8,655 nt of DNA from Phytoactinopolyspora endophytica (GTDB lineage Bacteria > Actinomycetota > Actinomycetes > Jiangellales > Jiangellaceae), in contig NZ_ML142854.1 in NCBI RefSeq assembly GCF_004138495.1, forward strand, positions 69,626 to 78,280, in the 5' to 3' direction. Position 1 is the first letter of the stretch; each line of letters opens with the position of its first letter. Shown piece after piece: positions 1 through 6,463 of this stretch. The notes beneath the pieces were generated by a model. The model saw only the letters and a program-made list of their open reading frames with translations, had not been told where the DNA came from and made no database searches. The position numbers and the translations under genes were made by a program.

Positions 1-1
1 C

Positions 2-1416
<1,415 letters not shown>

Positions 1417-1420
<4 letters not shown>

Positions 1421-2121
1421 CCGACGAGCAGCACGACCCGGAGGGCTCCGTCGAGACACCGGTGGTGCGGGATCGGCGGCGGATCGATCCGGAGACGGGC
1501 GAACGGCGGAGTCCGGACGAGGAGTCCGTCCCTGTGGTGGACTCCGCCGCTCCCGCTGAGGAAGGGCTGGCCGCGGCCGGTACGGAGCCGGAGGGCTCCG
1601 ACGAAGAGCTGGCTCAGGCTCGGGCACAGGCAGCCGAACGGCTCGATGACCTCAAACGGCTTCAGGCCGAGTACGTCAACTACCGGCGACGGGTGGAGCG
1701 CGACCGGGAGACCGTCCGCGAGACCGCGAAGGCTGAGGTGCTGTCCGGCTTGCTCGACGTGCTGGACGACATCGGCCGGGCTCGCGAGCACGGTGATCTG
1801 ACCGGTGCGTTCCGAGCGGTCGGCGAGGCGCTCGAGGCCGCGGTCACCAAGGCAGGGCTGGAGCAGTACGGAGAGGTGGGCGACGAGTTCGACCCCACTA
1901 TCCACGAGGCACTGATGCACGGATACGACGACGAGGTCGACGTCGTGACGTGTACGCAGATCCTTCAGCCCGGCTACCGCGTCGGCGAGCGGATCATCCG
2001 CGCCGCGCGGGTCGCGGTCGCGGAGCCGACCGAGGCACTGCCCGCGCAGCAGGACGGCGGCGACGACGGCGGCACTGTGGTGGCTGGCGAGCCGGTAGAA
2101 GGTGCGGAAGAGGAGAAATGA
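1417..2121 (+). CDS. grpE: Nucleotide exchange factor GrpE
   Basis: This 234-aa protein starts at a GTG that overlaps the dnaK TGA (GTGA). A purine-rich Shine-Dalgarno (AGGAGAAGGA, 1401-1410) lies inside the dnaK end. The N-terminal about 60 residues are charged, Pro/Glu-rich and probably disordered. Residues about 64-105 form a long coiled coil ([19 protein letters not shown]) that mediates dimerisation. The C-terminal beta domain carries the family pattern FDPTIHEAL (158-166) and the [18 protein letters not shown] segment near 186-203. GrpE releases ADP from DnaK and resets the chaperone cycle. The acidic tail after about residue 204 ([14 protein letters not shown] and on to EEEK) is low complexity and typical of actinobacterial homologues. 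It lies in the dnaK-dnaJ-hspR operon, and a 144-nt gap separates it from dnaJ. Confidence 0.97.
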
Positions 2122-2187
2122 GAAGATCCGGCCCCGGTGTCCTACGCTGGTAGTTCGCGGCAAAGGACATCCGGGGCGGGATGCTGG

Positions 2188-2233
2188 GAGCCTGTTCTGT
2201 GGACCATCGCGGATGGTTCTGACGAGCAGGCTC
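2188..2233 (+). promoter_or_regulatory. Bipartite hairpin in the grpE-dnaJ gap
   Basis: Bases 2188-2197 (gagcctgttc) pair with 2224-2233 (gagcaggctc) over 10 bp with one G-U. Inside this, 2201-2208 (ggaccatc) pairs with 2212-2219 (gatggttc), again with one G-U, closing a 3-nt loop (gcg). A small internal loop separates the two stems. No U-tract follows, and the dnaJ ribosome binding site begins about 16 nt downstream. It could be an RNA processing or stability element, a leaky factor-dependent terminator that lowers dnaJ relative to dnaK-grpE, or a 5' structure for a separate dnaJ transcript. The pairing is seen in the sequence; the role is inferred. Confidence 0.6.
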
Positions 2234-2265
2234 ATGGACAGTAGTAGAAGGGAGGGTCGCAGCAC

Positions 2266-3423
2266 GTGAGCACGAAGGACTGGATCGAGAAGGACTACTA
2301 CAAGATCCTCGGCGTGCCGGCGGATGCCGATGCCGCGGCGGTGAAGAAGGCTTACCGTAACCTGGCTCGCGAGCTGCACCCTGACCGCAACACGGGCGAC
2401 AAAGCTGCGGAGAACCGGTTCAAGGACGTCTCCGAGGCGTACTCGGTACTTTCCGATCCGGAGAAGCGCAAGGAGTACGACGAGGCGCGCACCCTGTTCG
2501 GCGGAGGCGTGCGGGTGCCCGGCGGCGCCGACGGCGGGTCGTTCAACTTCGACCTCGGTGACCTCTTCTCGGGTGGCGGGTCGACTCAGGGTGGCGGCCT
2601 GGGGGATGTCTTCGGCGGTATCTTCGGGCAGCGCCCGCGCAACCGCGGCGCCGGGGCGCGCCGTGGCGCCGACATCGAGACCAACGTGTCGATCGCCTTC
2701 GACGAAGCGGTCGACGGCAAGACCGTTCCCCTGCGGATGACGAGTTCATCCGCCTGTACCTCGTGTGCCGGGACCGGTGCCCGCGCGGGTACCGTCCCGC
2801 GGGTCTGTCCGACCTGTACCGGCACTGGATACACCAGTACTGACTCCGGCGGTTTCGGGATGGCCGAGCCCTGCCGGGACTGCAAGGGACGTGGACTCGT
2901 CGTCGATGACCCGTGTCCGGTCTGCAGCGGCTCCGGGCGTGGCACCACGAGCACCATGATGCATGTGCGAATTCCGGCCGGAGTGGTGGACGGGCAGCGA
3001 ATCCGGCTTCGTGGCAAAGGGGCACCCGGTGAACGCGGGGGCCGCTCCGGGGATCTCTACGTGACCGTCCACGTCGGCTCCCACCCGGTGTTCGGCCGCA
3101 AAGGCGAGCACCTGACCGTGACTGTGCCGGTCACGTTCCCGGAGGCGACTCTGGGTGCCGAGATCAAGGTGCCGACGTTGAACGGCATTCCGGTCACGCT
3201 ACGCCTCCCACCTGGAACGCCGAACGGCAGGACGTTCCGGGTCCGTGGTCGTGGTGCGGCCCGCCGTGATGGAACCCGGGGCGACCTCCTGGTTACCGTG
3301 GAGGTGACCGTCCCGGATAAGGTTGATGACTCGGCGAAAGAGGCGCTCGAAGCTTTCCAGTCCGCGACGTCCGGTGACGATATCCGTGCAGATCTGATGC
3401 GGCAGGCCGCACAGGGAGGCTGA
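2266..3423 (+). CDS. dnaJ: Co-chaperone DnaJ (Hsp40, type I)
   Basis: This 385-aa protein starts at GTG 2266, with a strong Shine-Dalgarno (AGGGAGGG, 2249-2256) about 10 nt upstream. The J domain spans about residues 9-73, with the HPD tripeptide at 38-40 that stimulates DnaK ATPase. A Gly/Phe-rich linker follows (about 78-128). The zinc-binding domain has all four CxxCxGxG repeats intact: CTSCAGTG (164-171), CPTCTGTG (181-188), CRDCKGRG (203-210) and CPVCSGSG (217-224). C-terminal substrate-binding beta domains complete the type I layout, and the length is normal. The N-terminal DWIEKDYYKILGV is typical of the actinobacterial DnaJ encoded in the dnaK operon. It delivers unfolded clients to DnaK. 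hspR begins one nucleotide after its stop. Confidence 0.97.
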   Translation: MSTKDWIEKDYYKILGVPADADAAAVKKAYRNLARELHPDRNTGDKAAENRFKDVSEAYSVLSDPEKRKEYDEARTLFGGGVRVPGGADGGSFNFDLGDLFSGGGSTQGGGLGDVFGGIFGQRPRNRGAGARRGADIETNVSIAFDEAVDGKTVPLRMTSSSACTSCAGTGARAGTVPRVCPTCTGTGYTSTDSGGFGMAEPCRDCKGRGLVVDDPCPVCSGSGRGTTSTMMHVRIPAGVVDGQRIRLRGKGAPGERGGRSGDLYVTVHVGSHPVFGRKGEHLTVTVPVTFPEATLGAEIKVPTLNGIPVTLRLPPGTPNGRTFRVRGRGAARRDGTRGDLLVTVEVTVPDKVDDSAKEALEAFQSATSGDDIRADLMRQAAQGG

Positions 3424-3424
3424 C

Positions 3425-3865
3425 ATGGACGAACGTACGAGATTTGTGGTCGCGATGTCGGGTTCTGCCCGACGGGTACGTGACGATGAGCCGCTCTACG
3501 TGATCTCGGTGGCAGCGGAGATGGCCGGTATGCACCCGCAGACGCTCCGGCAGTATGACCGGCTCGGCCTGGTATCGCCGAGGCGCACAGGTGGTGGTGG
3601 CCGCAGGTATTCGCTGCGGGACGTAGAACGGCTCCGTGAGGTTCAGCGGCTGTCCCAGGAAGAGGGCGTCAATCTCGTCGGAGTGAAGCGCATCCTCCAG
3701 TTGGAGGCCGAGGTCGAGACGCTGCGTGCGCAGCTGGAACTGGTGGCCGAGGCGCAGCGTCAGTCCGAGTACCTCGCGCAGGGACAGGGCCGCCCCGACT
3801 ACTTGCCGGTGCCGTCGTTCGGCGGTGGTGCGCTCGCGATCTACCGCACACGTCGGTCACGGTGA
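3425..3865 (+). CDS. hspR: Heat-shock repressor HspR (MerR family)
   Basis: This 146-aa protein starts at ATG 3425, preceded by GGGAGG (3414-3419) at 5-nt spacing; the dnaJ stop is one base upstream. An internal ATG (codon 11) lacks a comparable ribosome binding site. The winged helix-turn-helix occupies about residues 25-75 and contains YVISVAAEMAGMHPQTLRQY followed by DRLGLVSP, the signature of HspR among MerR proteins. The wing segment GGGGRRYS and the LSQEEGVNLVGVKRIL helix follow. A short coiled coil (about 93-118) would dimerise it, and the tail is basic (YRTRRSR). By family knowledge HspR binds HAIR inverted repeats upstream of dnaK together with DnaK as co-repressor, closing a feedback loop. 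No HAIR element (CTTGAGT-N7-ACTCAAG) is visible in this window, so the target must be upstream of the left edge or elsewhere. There is no sign of damage. Confidence 0.95.
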   Translation: MDERTRFVVAMSGSARRVRDDEPLYVISVAAEMAGMHPQTLRQYDRLGLVSPRRTGGGGRRYSLRDVERLREVQRLSQEEGVNLVGVKRILQLEAEVETLRAQLELVAEAQRQSEYLAQGQGRPDYLPVPSFGGGALAIYRTRRSR

Positions 3866-3930
3866 GTCGCGGCGCGTCATCCTCTCTGAACGGACCCGAA
3901 GGATACGTGTGACATTGTCTCTTCCGCGTG

Positions 3931-3960
3931 GCGTGACCTGCATGAATTCATAGGTAACGC
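3931..3960. repeat. Inverted repeat downstream of hspR enclosing a perfect palindrome
   Basis: The arms gcgtgacct (3931-3939) and aggtaacgc (3952-3960) are complementary at 8 of 9 positions. The 12-nt spacer between them contains the 10-bp perfect palindrome ATGAATTCAT (3942-3951). It lies 66 nt after the hspR stop, so it could act as the operon's end hairpin, although no U-tract follows. The nested symmetry would also suit a dimeric repressor operator. The symmetry is directly visible; the function is open. Confidence 0.5.
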
Positions 3961-3988
3961 TCCCAATTCCTGTACCACATCGCTGCCT

Positions 3989-4021
3989 GTTCACTGGATG
4001 TTAATGAATTTCACATGAATT
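3989..4021 (+). promoter_or_regulatory. 11-bp phased direct repeats, possible PhoP/OmpR- or SARP-type box
   Basis: Two identical heptamers ATGAATT (4004-4010 and 4015-4021) are separated by 4 bp (TCAC), an 11-bp pitch. Read in another register, GTTCACT (3989-3995) and GTTAATG (4000-4006) are also 11 bp apart; the first matches 6 of 7 bases of the streptomycete PHO-box heptamer GTTCACC and the second 4 of 7. Winged-helix activators of the OmpR/PhoP and SARP types bind tandem heptamers with this pitch. No matched -10 is identified, so assignment to a regulator is tentative. Confidence 0.3.
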
Positions 4022-4211
4022 GCTCCCCTCATTGGTAAAGAGCCAGGGTGCGGCGCATCTGGCGGCCGGCATGTAACACATCCTTAACATGACTGTTGGT
4101 TGACGAAGGGCGCCGGTCAGGGTTGACTGATTCGGGACAGTGAATAGGAAGTTCCGTGACAAAAGGTTCGCTCGCGACCCCGGGTTGGTTGGCTATGTGC
4201 GTTCGGCTGCG

Positions 4212-4250
4212 GAATGGCGGAATTCATTCGCCATTGACTTTTCGCCATTC
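4212..4250 (+). promoter_or_regulatory. Segment able to form two mutually exclusive hairpins upstream of the sigma factor gene
   Basis: The left arm gaatggcggaa (4212-4222) can pair with ttttcgccattc-type sequence ending at 4250 (11 bp including one G-U). It can instead pair with the nearer copy ttcgccatt at 4227-4235 (about 9 bp, 5-nt loop). The nonamer TTCGCCATT is present twice in direct orientation, at 4227-4235 and 4241-4249. Two alternative partners for one arm is the layout of an attenuator or RNA switch. The repeats could equally be protein binding sites. It lies about 107 nt before the sigma factor start. Confidence 0.4.
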
Positions 4251-4356
4251 GGCGCAGTGGTCGCCGGATGCTGTGCGCTCGCCTTCCGATATCTGGGTCG
4301 GGGGTATCGCTGTCTCGACACGAACGGGTGGGCGACTGTAGGGGTGGGGAGCGCTC

Positions 4357-4977
4357 ATGGCGGGCGGGGCCGTGAACAGATATCAGAACACACATGACCT
4401 TGTTGAGGCTTGCCTCAGCGATGACGAGCAGGCGTGGCGCGATCTTGTCCATCGGTTCGCTCCCCTGGTGTGGTCAATCGCTCGCGCGCATCGGCTGAGC
4501 GCGGCGGACTGTGAGGACGTCAGTCAGGCCACCTGGGTACGGCTGTGGCGCACGCTCAAACAGTTGCGGGAGCCCGACCGGCTCGGTGAGTACCTGTCGG
4601 TGATCGCCAGGCGCGAGTCGCTGCGCTATCTGGAGTCCGTGGCCCGGCACCGGCCCGGATATCACGACGTTGCGACACTCCCAACCGCAGACCCAGCGCC
4701 ATCGGCGGAGTCCATGCTGGTCACGAAGGAGCGCTCAGCGGAGCTGACTCGGGCGTTGCTCCGGCTTCCGCCGCGTTGCCAGCACATGATCGCGTTGCTC
4801 GTGGATGCTCGCAGCTATGACCAGATCGCCACCGCCCTCGATCTGGCCGAGGGGTCGGTGGGCCCGATCCGGCGTCGTTGCTTGGAGCATCTCCGGAAGG
4901 CCATCGAGTCCGACCGGCGGATGGGGGAGCGGCAGCGCGAAGAGGGCGTGAATCGTCGCCTGGATGCCGTGCAGTGA
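4357..4977 (+). CDS. ECF-type (group 4) RNA polymerase sigma factor
   Basis: This 206-aa protein starts at ATG 4357, preceded by GGGGA (4346-4350) at 6-nt spacing; a GTG at 4372 is a possible alternative. Sigma region 2 covers about residues 22-95. It includes WRDLVHRFAPLVWSIARAHR and the region 2.2-like DCEDVSQATWVRLWRTL, followed by LGEYLSVIARRESLRYLE. A Pro/Ala-rich linker (about 108-120) connects to region 4 (about 126-182), whose helix-turn-helix is SYDQIATALDLAEGSVGPIRRR. There is no sigma-1 or sigma-3 domain, which fits the ECF class. It would redirect RNA polymerase to a set of promoters. ECF genes often sit beside a membrane anti-sigma factor gene, but none is visible here; the next gene is a small acidic protein on the other strand. 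The C-terminal tail is short and basic/acidic (MGERQREEGVNRR), with no added domain. The regulon and signal are unknown. Its adjacency to the biosynthetic operon makes a regulatory link possible but unproven. Confidence 0.92.
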   Translation: MAGGAVNRYQNTHDLVEACLSDDEQAWRDLVHRFAPLVWSIARAHRLSAADCEDVSQATWVRLWRTLKQLREPDRLGEYLSVIARRESLRYLESVARHRPGYHDVATLPTADPAPSAESMLVTKERSAELTRALLRLPPRCQHMIALLVDARSYDQIATALDLAEGSVGPIRRRCLEHLRKAIESDRRMGERQREEGVNRRLDAVQ

Positions 4978-4993
4978 TGCAAGCTCACTCGCC

Positions 4994-5012
4994 GCGGGCG
5001 GTGGGTGCCCGC
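4994..5012. terminator. GC hairpin between convergent genes, likely bidirectional terminator
   Basis: The arms gcgggc (4994-4999) and gcccgc (5007-5012) are perfectly complementary around a 7-nt loop. The hairpin sits in the 36-nt gap between the sigma factor stop (4975-4977) and the stop of the minus-strand small gene (5014-5016). There is no U-tract, as is usual for actinobacterial hairpin terminators. Its placement supports the convergent small gene being real. Confidence 0.5.
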
Positions 5013-5013
5013 C

Positions 5014-5229
5014 TCAGTCGCCGTCCGTGGTCTCGGGTTCGTCTTCCTGAGGGAGGCGCGTCGCGTCTCCCGCAACGGTGAAGGCGCCATCGGGCGTCGT
5101 GCCAAGCACCTGCCGCAACTCATTCACGAGGGCGTCGAGTTCGGCGTCACGAGCGCCTTCGGTCTCATCCGACCCCAAGCCGAGTACCTCTTTCGCCGTC
5201 GGTGAAGCACCATGTGGCTGCTTCGGCAT
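5014..5229 (-). CDS. Small acidic protein of unknown function
   Basis: This 71-aa minus-strand frame runs from ATG at 5229-5227 to the stop at 5014-5016. I do not recognise a family. The protein is strongly acidic. Its N-terminus (MPKQPHGASPTAKEVLGLG) is polar, a central amphipathic helix is likely (about residues 27-43, AELDALVNELRQVLG), and the tail is acidic (EDEPETTDGD). It has no signal peptide, membrane segment or Cys residues. Third codon positions are mostly G/C, as expected for coding DNA here. It converges on the sigma factor gene with a hairpin between them, and it diverges from the ACP operon across a 368-bp regulatory-looking gap. No Shine-Dalgarno precedes the ATG, so it may be leaderless or weakly translated. 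Roles such as a sigma factor modulator or a pathway accessory peptide are guesses from position only. It could also be spurious. Confidence 0.5.
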   Translation of the reverse strand: MPKQPHGASPTAKEVLGLGSDETEGARDAELDALVNELRQVLGTTPDGAFTVAGDATRLPQEDEPETTDGD

Positions 5230-5292
5230 CGTTCATTTGCCGGGATGAATGTAGCGCACTTGCAGAATATCCATTCCTTGCTGTGAAGGCGC

Positions 5293-5332
5293 TGTGATGA
5301 AGTTACGCCCTGGCTGTCGTCGCTTCATCGCA
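5293..5332. repeat. Long-armed inverted repeat upstream of the ACP operon
   Basis: The arms tgtgatgaag (5293-5302) and cttcatcgca (5323-5332) pair over 10 positions with one G-U (9 Watson-Crick). A 20-nt spacer lies between them, and the inner 7 bp (gatgaag/cttcatc) are perfect. The long spacer suits two protein half-sites about 30 bp apart better than an RNA hairpin. The function is unknown. Confidence 0.4.
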
Positions 5333-5348
5333 AGTTTACCGGAATCGT

Positions 5349-5370
5349 CTACGTGCGGCCACGCACGTAG
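5349..5370. repeat. Perfect 9-bp inverted repeat, candidate operator
   Basis: The arms ctacgtgcg (5349-5357) and cgcacgtag (5362-5370) are perfectly complementary with a 4-nt spacer (gcca). The element lies in the divergent gap, about 56 bp upstream of the candidate -35 of the ACP operon. No U-tract follows, so an operator for a dimeric repressor (TetR-like in size) is favoured over a terminator. No regulator gene of that kind is in the window. Confidence 0.5.
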
Positions 5371-5425
5371 GAAGTCCCTTGATCGGAGTTTTCGCGAGGT
5401 TCAGTGGCGATGCGGGTCGTCATCA

Positions 5426-5456
5426 TTGACTCGTGTGGTCCAGATCACAGTAATTT
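5426..5456 (+). promoter_or_regulatory. Candidate promoter of the ACP operon with embedded Crp-like site
   Basis: TTGACT (5426-5431) resembles a -35 box, and TAATTT (5451-5456) resembles a -10 box, but the spacer is 19 nt, longer than the 17-18 optimum. Within it lies TGTGGTCCAGATCACA (5434-5449), which matches the Crp consensus TGTGA-N6-TCACA at 9 of 10 fixed positions. A regulator bound there would cover the spacer and act as a repressor, or could be needed to correct the long spacing. Transcription would start about 135 nt upstream of the ACP gene. Confidence 0.35.
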
Positions 5457-5597
5457 TCCTGCCTTATCTGTACGAATCTCTCTCCTGGCCGGGTCTTGAG
5501 AATGTCAGACCACACCAATTGGGATGACGTGGCGGCGGAATACAGCGTCGCGACTCGCCCAGGCGTTCCCAGCCATGTCGAAAACCAGGAGGAAGAG

Positions 5598-6005
5598 ATG
5601 ACGAAGACCCGAGATGATGTCACCGAAGCCGTGCGTGACGCCCTCATCGATGCGCTCGGTGTGGAACAGGACGAGGTGACCGCAGCAGCCACGCTGATGG
5701 GTGACCTGGAGGCGGAGTCCATCGACCTGCTCGACATACTCTTCCGGCTGGAACGTTCGCTGGGGATCAAGATCACCGCGGCCCAACTGGCCGAACACGT
5801 CCAGGGCGGGATCTCGGAAGAGGAGTTCGGCACCGAAGAGGGCGTCGTGTCCGACGTCGGCCTCGCACAGCTGGCTACGGTCATGCCACAGCTCGATGTC
5901 GAGTCGCTGCGTGGGAAGCTGCCGGCCGAAGAGGTCATGCAGCTGTTCACAGTCGACAACCTGGTTGATCTCGTCCTCGTGCGCAGCGCCGCCGTGGCCG
6001 CTTAG
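5598..6005 (+). CDS. Acyl carrier protein, unusually long
   Basis: The start is chosen at ATG 5598 because AGGAGG (5587-5592) lies 5 nt upstream, giving 135 aa. An in-frame ATG at 5502 would add 32 residues but lacks a good ribosome binding site. Ser41 in GDLEAESIDLLD is the expected 4'-phosphopantetheine attachment site, followed by the recognition helix (LLDILFRLERSLGIKI). Standard ACPs are about 80 aa with about 40 residues after the Ser; this one has 94. The C-terminal TVDNLVDLVL (119-128) matches the usual last helix (TVGDAVDYI-like). The extra roughly 50 residues (about 62-115, including EEEFGTEEGVVSDVGLAQLA) therefore lie between helix II and the end helix. They are acidic and predicted to be partly helical. 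The protein carries the growing acyl chain for the ketosynthase and hotdog enzymes encoded next to it. acpS starts 2 nt after its stop. Confidence 0.9.
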   Translation: MTKTRDDVTEAVRDALIDALGVEQDEVTAAATLMGDLEAESIDLLDILFRLERSLGIKITAAQLAEHVQGGISEEEFGTEEGVVSDVGLAQLATVMPQLDVESLRGKLPAEEVMQLFTVDNLVDLVLVRSAAVAA

Positions 6006-6007
6006 CC

Positions 6008-6463
6008 ATGACCGGAACCGAGACGCTGGACGTCCGTGTCGGGGTGGATCTGGTGCAGGTCTCCCGGGTGCGCAGGCTGCTCGTCGAACAGCCTGCGGCG
6101 CAGGCGGAGCTGTTCACTCCGCGCGAGTTAGCCGCGTGCGGTACGAAGCGCAGCCGGTTCGCCCGGCTCGCGGCAAGGTTCGCCGCGAAGGAAGCCGTGC
6201 TCAAGGCGTTCGGCACCGGGCTGGGGCCACGTATGAGGTGGCACGACGTGGAGATCGTGAACGAGCCGTACGGGCGTCCGCGGGTCTTGCTGCACGGTGA
6301 GCGGGTGCGTTCGCTCGCACAGCGGATGACCGGTTCGCCCGAGATCTCGATGTCTCACACCGGCGACGTCGCGCTGGCGCATGCCGTGATCGTGATGCGC
6401 CCGGCCAGCCCTTGGCAGCCCCAGCCCACTGATAGGGAGAGCCATGCTCTTTCACCTGACTGA
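6008..6463 (+). CDS. acpS: Holo-ACP synthase (AcpS-type 4'-phosphopantetheinyl transferase)
   Basis: This 151-aa protein transfers phosphopantetheine from CoA to the carrier protein Ser. Family landmarks are the N-terminal VGVDLVQVSRV with the Mg-binding Asp14, RFAAKEAVLKAFGTG (57-71) with the conserved Lys61-Glu62, the NEPYGRPRVLLHG strand region (85-97), and ISMSHTGDVALAHAVI (113-128). Family members are usually about 120-130 aa. The last about 20 residues (SPWQPQPTDRESHALSPD) are a non-conserved tail that overlaps the next gene by 20 nt. The ATG at 6008 has no clear Shine-Dalgarno, so translation is probably coupled to the ACP gene, which ends 2 nt before. Its position directly after an atypical ACP suggests a dedicated activating enzyme rather than the housekeeping AcpS, which lies elsewhere in most genomes. 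The gene symbol reflects the family, not proof that it is the primary AcpS. Confidence 0.93.
   Translation: MTGTETLDVRVGVDLVQVSRVRRLLVEQPAAQAELFTPRELAACGTKRSRFARLAARFAAKEAVLKAFGTGLGPRMRWHDVEIVNEPYGRPRVLLHGERVRSLAQRMTGSPEISMSHTGDVALAHAVIVMRPASPWQPQPTDRESHALSPD

Larger units (their letters stand above)
3866..4356. other. Intergenic region hspR-sigma factor, relatively AT-rich, with several repeats
   Basis: About 490 bp contain no convincing gene. Bases about 3940-4110 are clearly more AT-rich than the flanking coding DNA. The heptamer ATGAATT occurs at 3942, 4004 and 4015, and in inverted orientation (AATTCAT) at 4221. There is an imperfect dyad at 3931-3960, an 11-bp phased direct repeat at 3989-4021, and a competing-hairpin segment at 4212-4250. 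TTGAC motifs occur at 4100, 4123 and 4234, but none has a convincing -10 at 16-18 nt. The best partner is TAGGAA at 4145-4150 for the 4123 element. The sigma factor promoter is probably here but cannot be fixed. Confidence 0.6.
5230..5597. other. Divergent intergenic region, AT-enriched, with dyads and candidate control sites
   Basis: About 368 bp separate the minus-strand small gene from the ACP start. Seen here are a short dyad TTCAT-N8-ATGAA (5232-5249) next to the small gene start; two GCTGTGA heptamers 11 bp apart (5280-5286 and 5291-5297); a 10-bp-arm dyad (5293-5332); a perfect 9-bp-arm dyad (5349-5370); and a promoter-like segment with a Crp-like palindrome (5426-5456). The frame of the ACP stays open upstream to ATG 5502, so the 3' part might code for an N-terminal extension. 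The number of symmetric elements suggests a controlled divergent promoter region. Confidence 0.55.

Noticed and set aside
4117..4452. 111-codon minus-strand open frame overlapping the sigma factor start
   Set aside because: No recognisable features or ribosome binding site, and it overlaps the supported sigma gene by about 100 bp.
5491..5510. CTTGAGA near 5495 as a half of an HspR HAIR operator
   Set aside because: No matching ACTCAAG half follows at the 7-nt spacing, so it is a chance match.
5294..5527. 77-codon plus-strand open frame in the divergent gap
   Set aside because: It runs through the dyads and candidate promoter, has no ribosome binding site and its codon use does not look coding.
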